This document shows positions 7,164 through 11,763 of a stretch of 11,763 bases of DNA, one piece after another (position 1 is the stretch's first letter; every line of letters starts with the position of its first letter). Source of the DNA: an uncultured Eubacteriales bacterium (GTDB lineage: Bacteria > Bacillota > Clostridia > HGM11514); the NCBI GenBank assembly GCA_902492655.1, contig CABUMF010000055.1, positions 1 through 11,763 of the forward strand, written 5' to 3'. The notes under the pieces are model-generated. The model did not search any database. It was not told the origin of the DNA and saw nothing but the letters and a program-made list of their open reading frames with translations. A program made the position numbers and the translations under genes.

Positions 7164-7200
7164 AAAATAATAAAAAAACAGATGAACAAAGTTCACCCGT
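7164..7200 (-). terminator. Leader terminator upstream of infC
   Basis: ACGGGTGAAC (7200-7191) pairs with GTTCATCTGT (7187-7178) around a TTT loop: 10 pairs, two of them G-U. Six T residues follow, then ATTATTTTTT. It ends right before the infC ribosome binding site, as expected of an attenuator. Confidence 0.75.
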
Positions 7201-7292
7201 CAAATACAAAAAATACCCCGTCGGTACTTTCATATTAACCCGGACGAACTCGCTCGCAAGGGTGAGAAACAACCGTTTCTTCTTCATTTACT
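7164..7292 (-). ncRNA. infC operon leader RNA, candidate L20-responsive attenuator
   Basis: The predicted transcript starts near 7292, leaving a ~145-nt leader before infC. In minus-strand order it contains three structures. The first is a stem-internal loop-stem, ACCC(7263-7260)/GGGT(7241-7238) enclosing GCGA/TCGT. The second is an 8-bp hairpin, AAAGTACC(7230-7223)/GGTATTTT(7217-7210). The third is a terminator (7200-7164). TCACCC at 7265-7260 can instead pair with GGGTGA at 7198-7193 in the terminator's left arm, giving mutually exclusive folds. B. subtilis infC-rpmI-rplT is controlled by L20 binding a leader of this general type. I infer the same logic here but have not matched the L20 rRNA mimic base by base. 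Confidence 0.6.
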
Positions 7293-7297
7293 CGAAC

Positions 7298-7326
7298 ATT
7301 ATATCATAACAAAATCGGTTTGTCAA
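7298..7326 (-). promoter_or_regulatory. Consensus promoter for infC-rpmI-rplT
   Basis: The minus strand has a perfect -35 TTGACA (7326-7321), a 17-bp spacer and a perfect -10 TATAAT (7303-7298), preceded by TGA (extended -10). Phased A-tracts lie just upstream. The predicted start is near 7292. Confidence 0.92.
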
Positions 7327-7329
7327 TAA

Positions 7330-7358
7330 TTTTTTGAAATTTTTTTGGTGTTTTTTTT
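7330..7358. other. Phased A/T tracts between divergent promoters
   Basis: T runs on the plus strand at 7330-7335, 7340-7346 and 7351-7358 have centres about 10.5 and 11.5 bp apart, close to one helical turn. On the minus strand these are A-tracts directly upstream of the infC -35, in the position of an UP element. Such phasing is known to bend DNA. Confidence 0.7.
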
Positions 7359-7364
7359 AACGAG

Positions 7365-7393
7365 TTGACTTTTTGCATAAAGTATGTTAAAAT
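7365..7393 (+). promoter_or_regulatory. Promoter of the small membrane-protein gene
   Basis: TTGACT (7365-7370), a 17-bp spacer and TAAAAT (7388-7393) form a good vegetative promoter. The predicted start near 7400 leaves only about 15 nt before the GTG at 7415. Confidence 0.75.
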
Positions 7394-7414
7394 TAAGTTA
7401 AGGATGTGATAAAT

Positions 7415-7660
7415 GTGTTTAAAAGATTAAAAAAACTCGACAAATGTGCAACCGTCTTGACAGCATTGGCTTTTTGCGACTTTGTGTATATATTTTTTGT
7501 TTTTCACCTTACTTTTATAGAAAGGTCTACCCTTCCGAACGCCTGCGTTGAAGAATTTGTCACCGCAATCGTTTGTTTTGTGCTTCTTTTGGCGGCGGAT
7601 TTGCTTAGAATAAGATATATTTTGAAAAAAAAGAAAAAAACTCTTGCAATTCACGATTAA
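7415..7660 (+). CDS. Small two-helix membrane protein, function unknown
   Basis: 81 residues from GTG at 7415. A basic N-terminus (FKRLKKLDKC) is followed by a hydrophobic segment at about 12-32, a polar loop containing RSTLPNACVEE, a second hydrophobic segment at about 48-65, and a lysine-rich tail. The positive residues at both ends suggest two membrane helices with both ends in the cytoplasm. AAGGA (7400-7404) could serve as a ribosome site, with slightly long spacing. An in-frame GTG at 7406 would add 3 residues but is too close to the predicted transcript start. It has its own promoter and lies alone between two large divergent operons. The -35 of the rimP promoter falls inside its last codons. 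I recognise no family. Confidence 0.6.
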   Translation: MFKRLKKLDKCATVLTALAFCDFVYIFFVFHLTFIERSTLPNACVEEFVTAIVCFVLLLAADLLRIRYILKKKKKTLAIHD

Positions 7661-7672
7661 TTGTGATATAAT
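7644..7672 (+). promoter_or_regulatory. Promoter of the rimP-nusA-ylxR-infB operon
   Basis: TTGCAA (7644-7649), a 17-bp spacer and a perfect TATAAT (7667-7672) with TGA just before it (extended -10). The predicted start is near 7679. The -35 lies inside the 3' end of the upstream small gene. Confidence 0.88.
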
Positions 7673-7699
7673 ACCTATATAGGTAATGATTCGGCAGAC

Positions 7700-7726
7700 A
7701 AGTGGGCATAGGTTGCTCACTTTTTT
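7700..7726 (+). terminator. Terminator-like hairpin in the rimP leader (candidate attenuator)
   Basis: AAGTGGGC (7700-7707) pairs with GCTCACTT (7715-7722): 8 pairs including one G-U, with a 7-nt loop. Four more T residues, a G and three T follow. It begins about 21 nt after the predicted start and ends 9 nt before the rimP ribosome site. A weak stem with an interrupted U-tract is the type that depends on NusA, and nusA lies downstream. It could also stop transcripts from the small upstream gene. Confidence 0.7.
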
Positions 7727-7745
7727 GTTTGTATGGAGGGGCGAT

Positions 7746-8201
7746 ATGTCTAAAGTTGAAAAAACGGTATGGGAAGCGGCAGAACCGATCGCAGATAGCT
7801 TCGGATGCAGTATATACGATGTGGAGTATGTTAAGGAAGGGCAAAACTACTTCCTGCGCATATTTATAGACAAGGAAGGCGGAGTAAGCACCGATGACTG
7901 CGAAAAGGTCAGTCGTGCGGTTGACCCGGTTTTGGATGAGCTGGACCCGATTGAAAATGCGTATTATCTTGAAGTATCTTCACCCGGGCTTGACCGTAAG
8001 CTTTCGAGGAAGGAGCATTTTGAATCCGCTTTGGGAAAGAGTATTGACATAAAGCTTTTTTCGCCGATTGGCGGCTCAAAGGAAATCACCGGCATTCTTA
8101 AATCCTTTGACGGCAACATTATTTCGGTGGAAACAGACTCCGGAATTATTGAAATTGAAAAGCAAAAGGCGTCCGTTGTGCGTCTGACAGTTATATTATA
8201 G
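7746..8201 (+). CDS. rimP: RimP, 30S ribosome maturation factor
   Basis: 151 residues, the usual length. RimP binds the nascent 30S subunit and helps assembly around S12. The N-terminal alpha/beta domain has CSIYDVEYVKEGQNYFLRIFID and the family signature YYLEVSSPGLDRKL. The C-terminal SH3-like domain (about 85-151) ends in ASVVRLTVIL. The ATG at 7746 follows GGAGGGG (7735-7741). An in-frame ATG at 7686 would add 20 residues, but they would be encoded by the leader hairpin, have no matching family sequence and lack a ribosome site. It heads the operon. Its TAG stop is part of the nusA ribosome binding site. Confidence 0.96.
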   Translation: MSKVEKTVWEAAEPIADSFGCSIYDVEYVKEGQNYFLRIFIDKEGGVSTDDCEKVSRAVDPVLDELDPIENAYYLEVSSPGLDRKLSRKEHFESALGKSIDIKLFSPIGGSKEITGILKSFDGNIISVETDSGIIEIEKQKASVVRLTVIL

Positions 8202-8214
8202 GAGGTTTTTAAGC

Positions 8215-9261
8215 ATGAACAACGAACTCATTTCAGCGCTTGAAGCTCTGGAAAAAGAAAAAAAGATCAGTAAAGACATAATTCTCGATGCAATAGAAGC
8301 GTCATTGGTTACAGCATACAAAAAGGATTATGGCTCAAGTCTTCAGGTAAGGGCGGAAATCAACCGTGACACCGGAAAAATAAAAATGTTTGTTTCAAAA
8401 ACGGTTGTTGAAGAAGTGGTTAATCCCCAGCTTGAGATGACTCTTGACGAAGCGCATAAATACAGTAAAAAATACGAAATCGGCGATATTGCCGAATATG
8501 ATGTTACGCCCGACCCGAAAAAATTCGGAAGAATTGCGGCGCAGACTGCAAAGCAGGTTATCGTGCAAAGGCTGAGAGAGGCAGAACGCGAAATGGTTTA
8601 CGACGAGTTTTCCTCAAAGGAAGGCGAGCTTGTATCGGGTAATGTCAGCCGAATTGAAAGAGCCGGAGTTATCGTAGAAATCGGCACAAGGGAAACTATG
8701 CTTGTGCCCGAAGAACAAATTCCGGGAGAAAAATATACACCCGGTCAGAAAATCAAGCTCTATGTCGTTGAAGTTAAAAAGACAACAAAGGGGCCGAGAG
8801 TGGTTGTCAGCCGCTCAAATCCCGGACTTATCAGAAGGCTTATGGAAACCGAAATCCCCGAAATTTACGACGGAACGGTTACAATAAAGGGTATTGCTCG
8901 TGATGCAGGCTCAAGAAGCAAGGTAGCGGTTTATTCAAATGACGAAAATGTGGACGCTATCGGCTCGTGCGTGGGAACAAACGGTGCAAGAATTCAGGCG
9001 GTTATGGACGAGATTGCCGGAGAAAAGATTGAAATTATAAAATACAGCGATAATCCGGTGGAATTCATAAAGGAAAGCTTAAGTCCCACAAAGGTTATTT
9101 CCGTTGACGCAGACGAGGAAACAAGGTCCTGCAAGGTTGTTGTACCGGAATATCAGCTTTCACTCGCAATAGGCAGAAAAGGGCAAAACGCTTGTCTTGC
9201 CGCCAAGCTCACGGGATGGAAGATTGATATTCAGGGAGACGGGCAAACCACACGGGGGTGA
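8215..9261 (+). CDS. nusA: NusA, transcription termination/antitermination factor
   Basis: 348 residues, the short Gram-positive form without C-terminal acidic repeats. NusA binds RNA polymerase at the RNA exit channel, favours pausing and hairpin formation, and boosts weak intrinsic terminators. Domains in order: RNA polymerase-binding N-domain (1-130), S1 (about 136-200, GELVSGNVSRIERAGVIVEI), KH1 (about 203-277, loop at GSCVGTNGARI 250-260) and KH2 (about 279-345, AIGRKGQN 318-325). The ATG at 8215 follows AGGAGG (8200-8205), which overlaps the rimP stop. The TGA stop lies inside the GGGGGTGA ribosome site of ylxR. A terminator-like hairpin in the operon leader suggests autoregulation. Confidence 0.97.
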   Translation: MNNELISALEALEKEKKISKDIILDAIEASLVTAYKKDYGSSLQVRAEINRDTGKIKMFVSKTVVEEVVNPQLEMTLDEAHKYSKKYEIGDIAEYDVTPDPKKFGRIAAQTAKQVIVQRLREAEREMVYDEFSSKEGELVSGNVSRIERAGVIVEIGTRETMLVPEEQIPGEKYTPGQKIKLYVVEVKKTTKGPRVVVSRSNPGLIRRLMETEIPEIYDGTVTIKGIARDAGSRSKVAVYSNDENVDAIGSCVGTNGARIQAVMDEIAGEKIEIIKYSDNPVEFIKESLSPTKVISVDADEETRSCKVVVPEYQLSLAIGRKGQNACLAAKLTGWKIDIQGDGQTTRG

Positions 9262-9269
9262 GCCTTTTG
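9254..9269 (+). promoter_or_regulatory. Ribosome site and TTG start of ylxR, overlapping the nusA stop
   Basis: GGGGGTGA (9254-9261) differs at one base from GGAGGTGA and contains the nusA TGA. TTG at 9267 lies 5 nt further on and gives MKKIPMR, the typical YlxR start. A GTG at 9258 is in frame but sits inside the ribosome site. Confidence 0.7.
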
Positions 9270-9560
9270 AAAAAAATTCCCATGAGAATGTGCATAGGCT
9301 GTATGGAAATGAAAGAAAAAAAGCAGCTTATACGCATTGTAAACAATAAAGATGAAGGGATTTCTCTTGACCCGACAGGCAAAAAATCAGGCAGAGGAGC
9401 ATACATTTGCAAAAATGCAGAGTGCTTTAAGAAAGCACAAAAGGCAAAAAAGCTTGAAAAAGCGTTTTCCTGCCGTATAGACGAAAGCATTTACGCTCAG
9501 CTTGAATCGGAGCTTGCGGGCATTAACGAATATGGAGGTGCTGTTTATGAAGAATCCTAA
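9267..9560 (+). CDS. ylxR: YlxR (RnpM) family nucleic-acid-binding protein
   Basis: 97 residues from TTG 9267. The YlxR fold is a small RNA-binding domain found next to nusA and infB; the B. subtilis protein has been reported to modulate RNase P. Seen here: IPMRMCIGC near the start, LIRIVNNKDEGISLDPTGKKSGRGAYIC (signature DPTGKKSGRGAY), and four cysteines (9, 12, 48, 53) that could bind zinc. The GTG at 9258 would add 3 residues, but TTG has the better spacing and matches relatives. The 3' end overlaps infB by 14 nt in another frame. The ylxQ gene that usually follows is missing. Confidence 0.92.
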   Translation: MKKIPMRMCIGCMEMKEKKQLIRIVNNKDEGISLDPTGKKSGRGAYICKNAECFKKAQKAKKLEKAFSCRIDESIYAQLESELAGINEYGGAVYEES

Positions 9561-11763
9561 GGTCAGCGAAATCGGAAAGGCCTTCGGCGGAATTGCCAGC
9601 AAAGAGATTATCGGAATTATGGCGCAGTACGGCGTTACGCTTAAAAGCCATGCCGCTGTTATGAGCAACAAGGACCTTGACATTCTGTTCACTCATTATA
9701 CAAATCTTAATAAGGTGGACAGCCTTGAACAAATCTTTGCTTCTGTCGGCGGCAAAGATGAGGAAGTAAAAGAAGAAAAAACGAAGGAAACCGCAAAGCA
9801 GAAGGAAAGCAAAGCCAAAAAAGCCGAAGCTGCGGAAGAAATTGCAGAAGAAAAGCCGATTGAAAAAAAGCAGGAATCATCGTCAAGATATGTTGATACC
9901 CGTCCCCAAACCGTTGATATGGACAGAATCAACTCTGAAAACAAAATGGAAAATCTTGTGGGTGACGAAAAGCTTTTGGAGCAATCGAGCACCAAAAAGC
10001 AGAAAATCAAAAAGAACAAGAATAAGACGGCTTCAAATAAAATATCAAAAACCGAGGTTAAGAAAAAAGAGGTTCAGAGAGAGCATCAGACGGTTGCAAT
10101 TCCTGATCAGATAAGCGTTGGCGAGCTTGCGGAAAAGATTAATGTTCCGGGGGTTGAGCTTGTAAAGAAGCTTTTCCTGCTCGGCGTTATGGCATCGCTC
10201 AGCGAGGTTATTGATTTTGATACCGCATCGCTTATTGCCGAGGAATTCGATACTACATTGGAGCACGAAATTATCGTAACGGACGAGGATATTCTCTTTA
10301 ACGATGTTGAAGATACAGAGGATCAGCTTGAGCCGAGAAGCCCGATTGTCGTGGTTATGGGACATGTTGACCACGGTAAAACATCACTTCTCGATGCGGT
10401 AAGAAACACTAATGTTACAGCGTCAGAAGCCGGCGGAATTACACAGCATATCGGTGCATCCGTTGTTGAAATCAACGGTCAGAAAATCACATTCCTTGAC
10501 ACTCCCGGTCACGCCGCATTTACGGCTATGCGTGCAAGAGGAGCGCAGGTAACGGATGTTGCCATTTTAGTCGTTGCCGCAGATGACGGCATTATGCCTC
10601 AGACAATCGAGGCAATAAACCACGCTAAAGAAGCGGGGGTTACAATCGTTGTTGCCATAAATAAAATTGATAAGGAAGGCGCAGATCCGAGCAGAGTAAA
10701 GCAGGCTCTCACCGAATACGGACTTGTTCCCGAAGAATGGGGCGGCGACACAATATGTGTTGAGGTTTCCGCAAAGCAGAATATTAACATTGACAGTCTT
10801 TTGGAAATGGTTCTTCTCGTTGCGGAAATGAAAGAGCTTAAAGCAAACCCCAACCGCAAGGCAAAGGGTACGGTTATTGAATCAAGGCTCGATAAGGGCA
10901 GAGGCCCCGTTGCAACCGTTCTTGTTCAGAACGGAACACTCCATGTAGGAGATGTTGTGGTTGCCGGTACGGCGGTAGGCAAGGTCAGAGCTATGATAAA
11001 TTCACGAGGAGAAAGAGTTAAGGAAGCAGGTCCTTCCACTCCCGTCGAAATTACGGGACTTTCCGAAACTCCTCAGGGCGGCGACATTTTCCACGCCGTT
11101 GATGATGAAAGAAAGGCAAAAAGCGTAGTTGAAGCAAGAAAGCAAAAGATTAAGGATGAAATTGTTCAGGCTCAGCAGAAGGTTTCTCTTGACAATCTCT
11201 TTGATTGCATAAAGGAAGGCGAAATGAAGGAGCTTGACATTATCGTAAAGGCGGATGTTGCAGGTTCCGTTGAAGCGGTTAAGCAGTCCCTTGAAAAGCT
11301 TTCAAATGACGAAGTAAGAGTCAGAACAATTCACGGCGGCGTTGGCGGAATCAACGAAACCGATGTCATGCTTGCAAACGCTTCAAATGCGATTATCGTA
11401 GGCTTTAATGTAAGACCGGAGGCATCCGCTGTTGAAACCGCCCATATGGAGGGTGTTGACATCAGGCTCTACCGTGTCATTTACGAGGCAATAGACGAGA
11501 TTGAAGCGGCAATGCGCGGTATGCTTGACCCGAAGTTCAAGGAAGTTATTCTCGGTCATGCGGAAATCAGGCAGACCTTCAAGGTAAGCGGCGTTGGAAC
11601 AATAGCAGGTGCCTATGTGCTTGACGGTCACATCAGCCGTAACTGTGAGGTTCGTGTAAACCGCGACAATATCGTTATTCATGAAGGTCACCTCAGTTCA
11701 CTCAAGCGTTTTAAAGACGATGTCAAGGAAGTACAGCAGGGCTACGAATGCGGAATGGGGCTT
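9547..11763 (+). CDS. infB: Translation initiation factor IF2, 3' end beyond the window
   Basis: 739 codons are visible with no stop before the window edge. IF2 is the GTPase that brings fMet-tRNA to the 30S subunit and promotes subunit joining. An IF2N-like segment lies at the start (about 1-50), then a Lys/Glu-rich low-complexity linker (about 70-180), then a second IF2N module (about 188-235). The GTPase domain has G1 GHVDHGKT (272-279), G3 DTPGH (318-322) and G4 NKID (372-375). Beta-barrel domain II, domain III (ELDIIVKADVAGSVEAV) and the start of the fMet-tRNA-binding C-domain (EVILGHAEIRQTFKVSGVGT) follow. Only about 25-35 residues should be missing. The ATG at 9547 has GGAGG (9534-9538) inside the ylxR coding region. 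Confidence 0.97.
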   Translation, partial: MKNPKVSEIGKAFGGIASKEIIGIMAQYGVTLKSHAAVMSNKDLDILFTHYTNLNKVDSLEQIFASVGGKDEEVKEEKTKETAKQKESKAKKAEAAEEIAEEKPIEKKQESSSRYVDTRPQTVDMDRINSENKMENLVGDEKLLEQSSTKKQKIKKNKNKTASNKISKTEVKKKEVQREHQTVAIPDQISVGELAEKINVPGVELVKKLFLLGVMASLSEVIDFDTASLIAEEFDTTLEHEIIVTDEDILFNDVEDTEDQLEPRSPIVVVMGHVDHGKTSLLDAVRNTNVTASEAGGITQHIGASVVEINGQKITFLDTPGHAAFTAMRARGAQVTDVAILVVAADDGIMPQTIEAINHAKEAGVTIVVAINKIDKEGADPSRVKQALTEYGLVPEEWGGDTICVEVSAKQNINIDSLLEMVLLVAEMKELKANPNRKAKGTVIESRLDKGRGPVATVLVQNGTLHVGDVVVAGTAVGKVRAMINSRGERVKEAGPSTPVEITGLSETPQGGDIFHAVDDERKAKSVVEARKQKIKDEIVQAQQKVSLDNLFDCIKEGEMKELDIIVKADVAGSVEAVKQSLEKLSNDEVRVRTIHGGVGGINETDVMLANASNAIIVGFNVRPEASAVETAHMEGVDIRLYRVIYEAIDEIEAAMRGMLDPKFKEVILGHAEIRQTFKVSGVGTIAGAYVLDGHISRNCEVRVNRDNIVIHEGHLSSLKRFKDDVKEVQQGYECGMGL

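Noticed and set aside
7148..7189. N-terminal extension of infC from an in-frame TTG
   Set aside because: It would add 14 residues (FICFFIIFWRC...) encoded by the terminator U-tract and the Shine-Dalgarno itself. It has no upstream ribosome site and does not match the family.
7686..7745. N-terminal extension of rimP from ATG 7686
   Set aside because: The 20 extra codons cover the leader hairpin and lack a ribosome site. The predicted transcript starts only about 7 nt upstream, and GGAGGGG points clearly to ATG 7746.

Overview
The window is a chromosomal housekeeping segment from a Gram-positive anaerobe, most likely an uncultured member of the Clostridia (Oscillospirales/Ruminococcaceae-like). 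This rests on gene order (dprA-topA-trmFO, infC-rpmI-rplT, rimP-nusA-ylxR-infB), strong GGAGG ribosome binding sites, consensus vegetative promoters, a NusA without the C-terminal repeats of proteobacteria, and moderate GC. No tRNA or rRNA gene, CRISPR array, phage gene or transposase was seen.

Left end (1-256): the tail of an unidentified plus-strand gene, then a bidirectional terminator that separates it from the convergent trmFO. Minus-strand block I (257-5737): a SpoU/TrmH-type RNA 2'-O-methyltransferase, then dprA, topA and trmFO; topA and trmFO overlap by one base. Two copies of a 152-bp interspersed repeat flank the methyltransferase. One copy supplies the last ~21 codons of that gene.

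Minus-strand block II (6009-7326): infC-rpmI-rplT (IF3, L35, L20). A perfect TTGACA-17-TATAAT promoter with phased A-tracts drives it, and a ~145-nt leader holds a terminator and a competing pairing, consistent with L20-type attenuation. infC has no usable ATG/GTG/TTG start and appears to begin at AUA.

Plus-strand block (7365-11763): a small two-helix membrane protein with its own promoter, then the rimP-nusA-ylxR-infB operon. That operon has a strong extended -10 promoter and a terminator-like hairpin about 20 nt into the leader, which suggests attenuation, possibly by NusA itself. ylxQ, usually between ylxR and infB in Firmicutes, is absent: ylxR overlaps infB directly. infB runs off the right edge.

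Together the two divergent operons make the translation initiation factors IF2 and IF3, two 50S proteins, a 30S maturation factor and a transcription factor. Both appear to be controlled by termination in their leaders. The least expected element is the repeat family around and inside the methyltransferase gene. I found no clearly new multi-gene system.
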